DNA from: Chamaecrista fasciculata
Lineage: Eukaryota > Streptophyta > Magnoliopsida > Fabales > Fabaceae
Assembly (NCBI GenBank): GCA_003254925.1
Contig: QANZ01034666.1
Coordinates: 41,056-105,055 of the forward strand
DNA: 64,000 nucleotides
Direction: 5' to 3'
The notes under the pieces were generated by a model that saw nothing but the letters and a program-made list of their open reading frames with translations, had not been told where the DNA came from and did not search any database. Shown in pieces: positions 46,802 to 58,600 of the stretch. Made by a program: the position numbers and the translations under genes. Each line of letters begins with the position of its first letter. Position 1 is the stretch's first letter.

Positions 46802-47040
46802 GTTTTTTTATATAAACCAAAAGTATTTACAGTCGGGAACAATGACTAATTCTTTCGTTACGAGTTCTCCACTTAAGGGTAAATGTTTGGCCATAAAATG
46901 TTTTTCATATTCAAATATGAGATTCGAATCCTCACCACTTAGTTAAGCCATAAAATATTTTTCATATTCAAATATGAGATTCGAATCCCCACCACTTAAT
47001 GAAGAGAGGAGTGAAGATCACTTAACCATAATCGTGTGGG
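46802..47040 (-). mobile_element. tRNA-derived SINE with duplicated box B region
   Basis: On the minus strand it ends in GGTTTATATAAAAAAA, as does the copy at 54992-55149. A segment of about 59 bp holding GATTCGAATC (box B-like) occurs twice in tandem (about 46893-46950 and 46951-47009). The flanking nonamers are similar (GATTAATAT, AATTAATAT). Confidence 0.65.
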
Positions 47041-47491
47041 TAATTAATATATATTTTGTAGAAGATAAAATTAATTAATAGAGAGAATAAGTTTAAAAGT
47101 AGGACCACTTGGGTATTGGGATATTTGGAAGTGGGTCCCTCTGAGATGTGTGAGTAAGAATATGCCAACACTTTTAAGACACATGGGGCTATCCATTGCC
47201 TGTTCTTATCAGCAATTATGCACTGATTAGCTGTAGATTAATGAAACAATGGTCTGAACTAAAACCACTTGAGATTAATCTTGTTTATTATTTTTAATTT
47301 TTATGTTTGAAGTTGTTGGAAATTAGGATATAGTCAAACAAAAAACTTCTTTTATACAATAATCAATATACAAAACTTATAGAATCTTTCCATAAAACCA
47401 ACAAATTTAAAAATTTTCCATTATTTTTTAAGGTTCAAGAAATATTTTTTTAATCTGAAAGAAATAATTTAAATTCTTGATCAAATACTCA

Positions 47492-48513
47492 TTTTGGTCT
47501 TCAAATTATAGGATAAGTTTCAATTTGATCCTAAAACTATTTTTTGTTCTATTTTAATTCTCAAACTTTTACATTTGTTAGATTGTGGTTCCCAAATTGT
47601 GATTTCATATGATTTATACCATTATTTCTGATCTAAATAGTAGAAATAAATCATTTCTCTCTTTTACGTGTCATAATAAGTATAGTGCAAAAAATTGGAC
47701 CGGGCATTGGCCCGGTGGAAGGCTCGGGTCACTGGTTCAACCAGTTGAGCCGATTTACTTACAAAATACATTTTCAAATTTACATATTCATCAAATACAC
47801 ATTAATATCTTACAATAATTTAAACATAAAGTAAAAATTAAACATTTTGGTACCCTTTGGAGCTATTTTGCAATTTTAATCATAACAAATTTTATAAAAA
47901 TTACATATTGACCCCAAATTTTTTTTAAAATTTTCATTTTAGTCCCTAGATAATATGTATCCAGTGACCAATTTAAAATTTTTTGAGGTCAATATGTAAT
48001 TTTTGCAAAATTTATCGGGTCAAACCGGTTCACGGTTCACCGATCCGGCGGTTCAACTGCCGATTGAACTGGTGACTGGCCGGGTCAAATGCAAAACGGT
48101 ATTTTTCTTATTCCGAACCAGTCTGGTGTCCGGTTCACCGGGTCACCAGTTGAATTGCCCGGTCCGATCTGGTTTTTTGTACTATGATAATAAGTGACTT
48201 GGTAGAGAGAAAAAGAAAACTTCTCATTTTTAGTTACAAATTGAAAATAGATTTGTGATTGTTTTTTATCTCCATTTTGTGACTAAGAATGAAAATGTTT
48301 CTCTCTCTTTGTCAATTCACTTATTAAGACACATATATGAGAGAAATAGACCATCTCAAATGTTCAAAATATAAATAACAGCAGAGACTCGACGAAATCA
48401 TATTTTGAGGACCAAAACAAAACAAATGTGAAACTTTGAGCACCAAAATGAACAATAATTTTAGGATCAAAATAAAACCTATCCCATAATTTGAGGATCC
48501 AAATAAAGTTTTA
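47492..48513. mobile_element. Fold-back element split by a hAT MITE
   Basis: The left arm (ACTCATTTTGGTCTTCAAAT, then TTTGATCCTAAAACTATT) is complementary to the right arm (TTTTAGGATCAAAATAAAAC, then TTTGAGGATCCAAATAAAG). The interior is interrupted at 47681-48186 by a younger element. Exact ends and duplication not resolved. Confidence 0.65.
47681..48186. mobile_element. hAT-like MITE, 506 bp, perfect 8-bp TSD
   Basis: Ends TATAGTGCAAAAAA and (minus strand) CATAGTACAAAAAA, followed inward by GGACCGGGC-type motifs. It is flanked by the perfect 8-bp repeat ATAATAAG at 47673-47680 and 48187-48194. The interior is rich in CCGGTTCA/TGAACCGG motifs. No transposase. Confidence 0.85.
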
Positions 48514-49283
48514 ACATAAATTCTTTTATGATTATTGCCTGTCTTATAATTTATATCATGGTAACTTAATACATATAATATTTGGGCTAATTTAATAAAT
48601 AATTAAATTCAGATTCGATCATACAAATACTGCAGGTTTAACTATCTACACATATTTTGAGCCAAAAAAAAAAAACTATCTACACATATTTTAATCTTTT
48701 TCTTTCCTTTTTTAATCCCCCCAAAAAAAACAAAGTGTTAAACCATATAAGAACATTTTATTTTTGGAAGGAATAATTTATAAGAACAACCCTCTGTCAT
48801 AAACAATAATCAATATTGCTAGAATAAGTATAAGTAAAGTCATATTGATTATTCCTAGACATAAATGAGAAAGTATATAAATTAAAATGCAGATACTCTT
48901 ACACTACTCAAAACTGTGGAAAGGCACAACCTCTCTCTCTCTCTACTAACATCTATCTAATAAGAGTGAACATACATTTTACTCTTTGAATTTATCCCAA
49001 AACTATGTTTTATACCCTAAATATTAAAAATATACTTTTTAGTCCCAATATAAACTATTTAATTCCCACAAATAACTTTTCAATAACTAAATAGTCAATG
49101 TTTTTAAAATAGTCAGGGACCAAAAAGTATATTTCCAATATACATAGACTAAATCATAGTTTTGAGACAAATTCAAGGATTATAATATAGTTTTCTCATC
49201 TAATAATTATGTCATTTTTGAAATCCAGCAATCTCCAGATTTATACTAGGTCAGATTTGATAATGATGTGGTTGAAGTGATAT
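48514..49283. other. Intergenic with one fold-back repeat, 3' side of PDIL5-2
   Basis: About 48970-49195 is a diverged inverted repeat (ATACTTTTTAGTCCC / GGGACCAAAAAGTAT). The rest is AT-rich; the stretch next to 49284 should be the PDIL5-2 3' UTR. Confidence 0.5.
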
Positions 49284-52200
49284 TTACTCTTCTTTGTTTC
49301 CAGGCTTATACTCTTCTTTACTTTCATCCTCTGAGATAGAGCTGCTAGGATGATCAGTCTGCTTTGGTACCCTCTGGTGTTCATAATTTCCTTTGCAAAA
49401 GATATGAATTAGCATCAATATTGCAATCCCAACAACAAAGACATACAAGGTTCGGATGTCGAAAGTTTTGCCCATCACTCGCCGGAAGGATGGACCGCTT
49501 AATTCCCGGTGTATAGTTCTACCTTCTCTGTACCCTTCCAGCAATTTAGTGATTTGAGCTGCCTTGTCTTCCTCATCATTAATGATTTCTGAACCAGTTA
49601 CCTAAAGATTATCATGAAAATAAATAAATAAATGTCAAAAAGTAGATAGACACAATTCTATGTGCATATGTACAATTATAAGGAAGTTTGACAATGTAAA
49701 AAGCTTAAGGTTGAGTGAAATCAACTAATTCAATGTATTAATTAAGAGATAAATCAAGTTCAAAAGTTTAGCTAGGGAGGAGGGCTAATTAACAAAGTAA
49801 ATTAGACAAATGCATTATCATTCTGAGGAATAAAATGTGCAGAGTATCACTTATCAGTAAGGTGTATAGTATATGGTAGATAGAATTCTCTGATATAAAA
49901 CAATCATGCATTGAAGATTTGATAATAGCACCGTGTATAAGAAAAAAAAAAGCTTTGAGAATGTAGTAGGTTAAGGTTGAGGAGCAAATAAGTCTGACTA
50001 TTCATTTTATTACAAGTAGGTTTTGACCGTTATGTACATCAACATCATGAAACTATAAGATTGATACACTTTTCATAACTCTGGATATCTACCTACACAA
50101 GACAATCTTATGAAAAAAGCCTAGACCACAAATATGCCACTTCCAATTTTATCCCGAGTTACACCATCAACATAATATTTGACCCCTATACCATTCTACA
50201 TTATGAATACCATGTAATTTGCTTATTGGATCTACCCCTAGCCAACATGCTCTTGAATAATTTTTACTCAGGTTAGTAGACAGTGTAGTGCATATGTATA
50301 GTTTAATTACATTTCTTCATGAACAAGCATCATCAAACAATCATTCTAATAAGTAATAAGCTGTGCAAGAGGAGTATCAGAACAAAATAGAAAAGTAAAC
50401 AAGACATTACGCCTCTAAGACAAATGGAACTAAAGCCCATTTAGAAAGCTTATGTTAGAATTGACTTAAAAGTAAAATATAATTCTTTTGAGGTTGAAAA
50501 CATTAACTTACAGATAGGTACTCATCATTTCCATCCCAGATAACCACTTTTGGTAATGTACTGAGATCGAATTTTTCAGCAAAGTCCTCCAACCGTTTAA
50601 CCCCAAGATGACCAAATATCAAGTCACGATTTGCAGAAGCAGCATTCTTCAGTAACTTAATTAGTTCCTTTGCACTTTCTTCTCCTTCATCTTCAAAAAT
50701 TGTCAATAAAATTTTCCTCCCATCACTTCTCATCACCTTCAATGTCTCATAGGAAACAGGTGCAACTAAAGGAAGTAGGTTTTGTTTTACAAAATCTTCC
50801 AAAGCTGCCTCTGCTTAATAAAACAAAAACATCACCAAGGAAAATTTGTTACAATCTATCAAAGTTGAGGCATATATGAAGAGTTAAAAGATGAAGAACA
50901 GGGCAAAATGTCCAAACATAGAACCAAGGTGATTGCAGAAAAATGTTAGTATAATATTGATAAGATCACAACACCATATTGGTTTCTACTGAAGTAGCAA
51001 GATATTCCAAATCTGACAAATATATTGGCACCACAATCAGATATTGTTTGGAAACAGCAAATCATTCACTAACTTTTCTTTTCACAGCGTTTCTTTGTTT
51101 TCAATTTTTATTGGAAGTGGAACCTAATGGACATCATTTCTAAAGGAAATAAGAAAAGGAACAAATTATTCAAAATGTCATCATCTGATTAGCAAATGCC
51201 AACAAATATTCCAGAAAGGCAGGAACAGTAAAAGTCAATGCACTGGAATCTGTCATAAAGAAAGAGAGGAATGAGGTTAGGGAAGTGGCATCTATTGCGT
51301 ATACACTAACCTTCAAAGGGACCATAGAAAGTGCTGCGCTCATTGTAATCCTGATAAAGGGAAACCAAAGCAGGAACCTTATCAAAATCATAAGCTACTT
51401 TAATATCCTCTGAAAAATCCTTTGCCACAGAAAACCACGCATTTTTCTTATACTTCATACCCAACTTTTCTATCATAGAACTGTTCAACCCGAAACCTAT
51501 AAATATGGGGAATGAAGTGCCGGCTGCTTCAACAAAGCTATTAATAGCAGAATCTGAGTCAAGACCAGAAACATCTGGAGCAGCAAACTTCTTTAAATAA
51601 GGAACTAGTAAGTCTGCTTTCCTTGGTCCACGATATTCCATGGGTACACCATGTATAAAAAACATGAGGGAAGGATATGCACTACAACACAGAACAATCG
51701 TTCGCTTGGCATAAGTTCATTTCCAGTAAAAAAAAAAATATTTATATTCTAAAACTACTTCCCTATTAAAAAATCATTTTAAAAAGAAAAAGGGGGGGGG
51801 GGGGGGNNNNNNNNNNNNGGGGACTGGGGAGCGTGGGATGCAGAAAAACATGCTAGACATTTGATAAAGTCTAGAACAACATACTCATAATTTCAAAAGA
51901 GATCGGGAAAGCAACACTGTAGCAGTAATATCAGTAAAATAAATATTATCTCAACAAGCATCAGTGAAAACATACTCAACATCATATTTTCTGGCAAGAC
52001 GTTTAAATTTCTCTGCATCTACTTTTGCTACAACTATTGGTTCCTTCAAGGCAGCAAGTACAGGTGCAGCAGCATCTAACTGAAAAGTAACAAATCAGAT
52101 ATTTCATCCTTAGCACTTAAACTGAAATACGAATTACAATTGAGTAGAATGGAATACTCGGCGGAGTACTTAAGTGCCTTGGTTGTCTCCCTTCAATAGC

Positions 52201-53428
52201 TAGCTTTTGAGGGAGGGTTCTCCAAGGTCCGGTCTTTATCACACCCTAACTTAATCCAATTCAAAGCCTAATCATCTAAGAATTTATATATAAGAAACAG
52301 CTAAGAATTTGCAGCATGAGGTGAATGCAATGTTGGGTCTTTCTATCTTCTCTATCATTGTATACTAAGTCCATATTTAATGAAGACACTAGAGTTCTGT
52401 CGTGGGTAAATGAGCTTGACGTCATGTTCCCGGGAATGGCAAGCATTTTATTCATGACGGGGTGATGAACCCATACCCCCTCCTCAAAGGATGTCAAATT
52501 CATCTAAGAACCCAACAAATTTTAAATTCAGAAACCCCAACAGCAATATAAAACAACCAGTTTATAACTTTCATTCTCAAATGAACAAAGAAAAAACCTA
52601 AAAAAGAATACAAGATATAGAGGAGAATTTCTAAATTCTAAAAAACTTGAACTGCAATCAAAAGGGAAAAAAGGGGTAAAAAAAAATACGCCACAAACCA
52701 CTATTACCCAAAATCTGCTAGGAGTGAAATAGCAGAATGCGCAAATCAAATTTAATCCTATGCTTCTTCCATTTTGACCCACCTCTTCCTCTCTATAACT
52801 ATTTCTTTACTTATAGACGAGGCACATAGGTTTGTGTGAAGACAGTAAACACTAAGCATGTGAAGTAAAGCACACATTGCAGAAGATATACATCAGAGCC
52901 CGTAAGTTCTAAGTAAGCTTCAGGTTCTGCCTTGGGTGGGCACGAAAAATGGGTTCAACGGCAAGTAGAAAAGGAAGAAATAAAATTGACTTAAATGTCC
53001 CATATGGAAGCCAGTATAACTAGTCGACAAGTCACCATATCACTAAGCCTTGATCAAAAAAATTAACAGGTTTTAATGGAGAAGATAATAAGTTGATGAA
53101 TTTACTGATCAGCTTCTGTAATTCAACAATATTCCTTACAAACAGTCCAAATTTCATCAACAGAAATAAATAATTCAGAGGTACGAATTGGAGAATAGGG
53201 ATAGAAGCGTACCTCGGGAGAGAGACGCTGGCAGTGACCACACCAGGGAGCATAGAAATCGACGAATATGCGATCGAAGGTGGATATGGCGGCGTCAAAG
53301 TTAGATTCATCCAATTGCAACACCGTCCCATCCACCGTGAATGGCTGTGCCGAAGAAAACAGCACGGAATTTAAGAGCAAAAAGGGAATCAAGAGAACCG
53401 CAAATGCTGTAAAAGTAAAATACTTCAT
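49284..53428 (-). CDS. PDIL5-2: Protein disulfide isomerase-like 5-2, 435 aa
   Basis: Membrane-anchored ER thioredoxin-fold oxidoreductase of the single-Trx plant PDI group. Five minus-strand exons: 53213-53428, 51976-52079, 51311-51681, 50512-50810, 49284-49601, all GT-AG, exactly 436 codons with stop. A signal peptide (1-27) is followed by a thioredoxin domain with active site CGHC (C63-C66, in FYAPWCGHCQ) and the cis-Pro region near AYPSLMFF. Middle domains without active cysteines carry LEDFVKQNLLP and NRDLIFGHLGV. A TM helix at about 381-399 (TLYVFVVGIAILMLIHIFC) precedes an acidic tail, ending GNKEE without KDEL. I set the exon 4 acceptor at 50811 (GCAG) to match the family length; TAAG two codons earlier is an alternative. 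Intron 2 contains an N gap. Confidence 0.95.
51792..51822. other. Poly-G tract with an N gap (51807-51818) in PDIL5-2 intron 2
   Basis: Fifteen G before and four after twelve N. Poly-G beside a gap is typical of unresolved or artefactual sequence, so the true intron length is unknown. Exons 2 and 3 on either side are complete. Confidence 0.9.
52143..52245. repeat. Dispersed repeat in PDIL5-2 intron 1 (pair with 44250-44385)
   Basis: Shares TACTTAAGTGCCTTGGTT, TCTCCCTTCAATAGCTAGC and TTTGAGGGAGGGTT with the RMR intron copy, but lacks its first 30 bases. Confidence 0.6.
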
Positions 53429-53660
53429 ATTTGATCCAAGTGACGATCACAAGGTTTCTTTCTTCTCAACGTTCGTTCTTTATTGCTTTCTCTTCGAAAT
53501 TGACAATTGTTTTCTCGTTTACATTTGACTACGCAAATACCTTCGCTTACGTGAAGCTATTCAGCTATGGACTCTCGAGTTTGATCGTTTTCTGCTACTG
53601 CCTACTACACATCTCTCTCCCGAGAGTGAAATCTCGGAAGTAAACAAATCAAAACTTGTA

Positions 53661-54102
53661 GGTCAAAGTGCACTTTTGGTCCCTTAACTTTTGCTTAAGT
53701 TTCAATTTGGTCCTATTACTTTTCTTGTTGCACTTTTGGTCCCATATCTTTATAAAAAGTTGCAGATTTGGTCTCGTGTCACTTTTGGTCCCATATCTTT
53801 TGATCAAATTGCAGAATTGGTCTCATATCTTTGCAAAAAGTTTCACCATCAGTCCTATCTGATAAGACGATATTAGACCAATTTCGCACCTGACCCAAAA
53901 ATATGGGACTAATTCTGCAACCTGACCAAGAGATATATGACCAATTCTGCAACATGACCCCAAGATATGGGACTAAAAATGCAACACGGGACCAAATATG
54001 CAATTTTAGCAAAAGATATGGGACCAAAAGTGCAACAAAAAAAGTTATGGGACCAAATTGAAACTTTAACAAAAGTTATAGGACCAAAAGTGCACTTTGG
54101 CC
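53661..54102. mobile_element. GTCCC-family MITE, 442 bp, perfect 9-bp TSD
   Basis: Ends GGTCAAAGTGCACTTTTGG and CCAAAAGTGCACTTTGGCC. Perfect 9-bp flanks AAACTTGTA at 53652-53660 and 54103-54111. It has the same length as the 12899-13340 copy and lies 233 bp upstream of the PDIL5-2 start codon. Confidence 0.9.
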
Positions 54103-54111
54103 AAACTTGTA

Positions 54112-54991
54112 TGTATATCTTGTGGAGATTTTTGAAAATTAATAATAATTTAGCCATATATTTTTAAAGGCCAAAACCTCAATCTGGTGCCAAATGTGTG
54201 GAGTAGATTTCATGTTGATCCTAAATTATATGTTTTCATGATTTTTTAAATTTGTTTCAAATTATTAAATATGGTCAAAACTTTCCATTTTAAATTTGAA
54301 TGCAACCAATCAAAAATTTATATATTTTGTTTCATGATCAAATAAGCGAAATTAATTACTTACCAAAAAAAATAAGCAAAATTAGTTATATTTATCAAAT
54401 TTCAAGCTGGTCAAAAATATTTGTTGCCAAATATTTAGATAAAAGTTTTTAATAAATTGTGAGGAAATTAGTTTTTAGTTTTCTGTTTTGTTTTCTTTGG
54501 GCTTAGCCCCTTTTCTGTATCAAAAAGAAAATATTTAGTTTTTTAATCAAAAACCGAAAATTGACTAGATTTATAGAATATTCTATTAATGTATCGAATT
54601 TGAATCATTTTCAAAATATAAAAGATAAAATTGATCTAAATAAAATATATAGATAAAATTTTAATCAGGTCCCATACATAAAAGATTAAATGAATACTTT
54701 TGCCTAAATTGTAAAAGATTCAATAAATTTTATTCATACCAACAAAATCTTTTCTATATACAGAAACTAATTTAAATGCAAGCGATCATGCTTTAGCTAA
54801 GGCCTAAGGTGTTCATCAACCCGGGCTGACTCGGAGGGACAACACATCATGGTGATTCTTTTGGCCATCGAGTTAGGTCTCATTTTCGGTTGGGTCAATT
54901 AAATTGCAAATTCCTCTATCTCTTGAGGACTAAAATACAATTTTTCTCATAAGAATTTTAAAATACTATTTTTAAGTCTTGGTTTTGAGTC
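54112..54991. other. Intergenic, no gene seen
   Basis: AT-rich DNA between PDIL5-2 and the CCA gene. Nothing supportable apart from the adjoining elements. Confidence 0.45.
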
Positions 54992-55149
54992 TTTTTTTTT
55001 TTGTATAAACCAAGGTATCTACTGTTGGAAAGTGTACTTAAGGGTAAATGACTGACCACAAAATGTTTTCCATACCCAAAGGTGGAATTCGAATGCCCAC
55101 CACTTGAATAAGGGACCAAATGAAGCACCACTAGGCCACACTCGAGGTT
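54992..55149 (-). mobile_element. tRNA-derived SINE, minus strand
   Basis: On the minus strand it has a box A-like GTGGCCTAGTGGTGC near the start, then a box B-like GGGCATTCGAATTCC, and ends TTGGTTTATACAAAAAAA. The flanking repeats TTGGTTTTGAGTC (54979-54991) and TTGGATTTGAGTC (55150-55162) differ at one base. Same family as 46802-47040. Confidence 0.78.
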
Positions 55150-55605
55150 TTGGATTTGAGTCTTTGATAAGTAAGAATACCTTGTGGTCATACAGAAAAA
55201 TAAGAATCTCATGAAAAATTTTCTGGCAGTGTACAAGTAGCAATTTTGCCATATTATGTGTTGCTGTGGACATGAAACTGCTATATTAACCAGGGTTTTG
55301 ATATAAGAGATATACAAGACATGTAGTGTTGTATATAACATAACTAAGGCCCAGATTGTGATCATTCTAGTTCTCCTTAAATAGCAGAATTTTATCCTGA
55401 TCAACAAAATAAATATAAGGGAAATAAATGATGCTGTCCCAAGTGCAAAAATGGGAAGAAACTGCCTCAAAATTTACACATCTAAAATGCAGTATTTTTC
55501 CGTTTTATCGACACCACACGAGCCGATTGGCTATGTTCACATGCTCTCTGATCAATTCAATTCATTGTTATGGTAAAAGTTAGATCATGATTGAGAAACT
55601 CAACC

Positions 55606-58600
55606 TCACTCCATCTTCACACGCTTAGAATTGCTTTGCTTCAACCAATCAATGCATTCCTCAGCAGTTCCAGATGGATGTGCAAGTTGCCAAGCCATTG
55701 CCTTATCTAGCTGCAAATAAAGATCTAACCTCAAGTGTTATATCAAAAGAATTTCATGAATAGTTTTATCATAATCTCTGACATCCCACAGCACATGAAA
55801 AGCATTTGGGCGTGGACCAAACACAAGATCATCATACTCAAGTGGGAAATTTAATTTTAATTAGACAACTGAGCCGCAACAAAGATCAAACCCCAAACCA
55901 CTTGATGGATGGATAGGTTAAATTGAAAGATGACAAGGGATAGATTATGATTTGGACCGCATTGGATATAATTGCATCTTTTAGGGACTGAATCTTACAA
56001 TTTTATCTTCAAGGAACTAAATTGATACACTTGACATCTTTCAAGGATCAAATCATTAATTTACTCTACAATTTTCAACCAGGTAAGAAAGAACTTGTGT
56101 GAATGTAGTTGTTTATACATGTTTGACTGGCATGAGAAAAAAAGTAGCAACAGAAGGTCTTACCGACTCCTTAACAAGTGGTCCTCCTTTAAGCTCCAAG
56201 GCATTCATAACTTCTTTCCCGTTGATCAATTGTTTTACATCCCAGACTTTTTCAAGGCCTGCAATCCACCAAAACGTGTTGATACTATAAATCTTCAAAA
56301 TGGAAACATGAGACAGGCAACTCCTTTCTTAATGCATTTGCAATACAAAATCTATGTTTATATTTACTTTCAACAAAAAAAAAAATGCCTTGTAGTTCAA
56401 GCGCAAGGTGCAAACATAGCTTTCCTACAAGAAGTCGTGCCACAATCCCATCATTTGGGGGGAACAAATGAATTTTGGCCAAACCAAGGATTCAATGTGG
56501 TTTTCAAATATAGGAAAACACTGTAGTAATGTTCCTTGAAACCTCAAGGTTTCATAAAAAAATGCACACCCCCAAGGAAGCCATGACTACCAATAAGACC
56601 AGCAAAACACGGTGGTGATGTAGATTTGCACAAAAATGCTACACGAGATTCTGGGATTTCAAAAAGATATAAGCAAAGGAGATAGTAACTGAAAAGTATT
56701 AAGATTGATACTTAAACACGACGGAATTGTCAGAGAAGCAACTTAGCTCACCTAGTTTGATTATTGAATTCTCCACTGCATTAAACAAATCTCTTCTTTT
56801 CCCCAACTGCAGGTTCTTGTCCTCAGCATCATCAATGTCAATGGGATGTAATAATGTGGATATCAACAGTGCAACTCGCCAAAACTCTTTAAGTTCCCTT
56901 AAAAGAAACCCTGAATAGATATTTTTTGTGCAAGATAAAAGCTTTAGCCATTTTACATACAACCCAAACTGAAATTATGCAGACCAAATAAAAATTTAAG
57001 TCGACGAGAGGGACTGACAGTTTGGCATAGAAATAATATAAACAATATATCTTTTCAAAAAATATATATATAAACAATATATACTCAAATGGGATATAAT
57101 TATACCAGTCAGTACACGGACTCTAGAAGATTCAGGGACATCAACCAATTCCCCAATCCAATCAAAACCATTTAGGTTGACATCCTCATTTGATGTGAGG
57201 CAAGGAATCAATGACATCAATTTATATGATGCTCGGTGTAAATCAAGCACCTGGATTTAGAGAAACGGATACTAACATATTAGTCAATGCAAAATATTAG
57301 CCATAAAGTCAAGACAGAACTAATTTATATTACAATTTCATGCTCTAATACATATATCACTTCAGAGTATACTGGGTCTAGATGAAACCTTACCGTTTCT
57401 GCGTCCTTAGCTTTTCGCTTTAGAGACTCACGGATGATATGATTGACAACAGGAATCTGCAATTACAAAACACATTAGCCAACCATACAAACATGTTACC
57501 TGAAAGAACAGCTACAGGTAAAAGCACCTAGTGACAATAGCATATCCCACACCTATCACACAGCAGCACCTAGTGACAATAGCATATCCCACACCTATCA
57601 CACAGCTCGCATAGTTTTATCACATGATTGTCTAACAAAAATGCAGATTAGCATTGCAAACCACACAAGTAGTGAGTTTACCGATTTCACTAAGTGAAAA
57701 ATTAGGCAATTGCTTGAAGATTAGCAATGCAAACCACAATAGTACAACACAAGACAAGGAGCAGAAAGTACCTTCTTGCCCTTCTTATCTTTGTAAGTGG
57801 TATTTCTAAGTGGGAGAAACAAAGCAGTATATAGGGCTAACCTCCTTTGGTCATCCTAAAAAAACACAAAAAATCATAATTTAGTGTCAAGCGAACATAA
57901 AAGGAACAGGAACAACCATGAATGCAACTTTCTAGATACCAAAATAATAAATCGAACAATAAAAGGGTAGAAATGGTGAAATCAGATCCTTACTTACAGT
58001 AAAGGTTGAGTCTCTAAGTAGATTGATCAGATTCCATGTGGTATCCAAGTAAGTAATGCAAAGCCTGGAAAGGGTAAAATTATCAACTGAATTCAAAGAA
58101 GAGTGTGGTCGATCTTATATAAATCATTCCAAATTTATTTCAGAGAATAGATGAAAGATAATAGTTTTGTGTCATTATCTAGTATCTGTATGAGAATTTT
58201 CAAAATATCATGTAAAAAACAAATGCTGGTCTTCAAATGAAATCAAGACTCTTGAATTAGAGTCCTGCTGATGCATCCAACTAACTTCATGGTTCCATTT
58301 CTTCTCTCCTTTAAACTTTAGCTAAATAAAACACCAAAACTTTGCATGAAAGTCTTCATTTCCTTCACTGAGGAACAAAAATAATGGAAAAAGTTCATGT
58401 TAATTAGTGAGTTAGTAACCATCTGAAAAGGCACACCCATTTCCAAGTTATGAAGTTCATCTAAAATTTATATTGCTGATAAATGTATCAATACTCTAAC
58501 TACGTTCTGTTTTGTGGCATACCAAGCTAATTTAATTATATATTATATACTGAACCTGTCACATTCATCTTCAATGGGAGGTTCAAACTCGGGAGGAAGA

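Noticed and set aside
51792-51824. G-quadruplex in an intron
   Set aside because: The G-run borders an N gap and is more likely an assembly artefact.
55098-55470. 170-residue minus-strand frame (54958-55470)
   Set aside because: AT-rich, Phe/Tyr/Leu-biased translation overlapping a SINE and the CCA-gene 3' flank; no domain seen.
56095-56526. 143-residue plus-strand frame
   Set aside because: Antisense shadow of CCA-gene exon 14 and its flanking introns.
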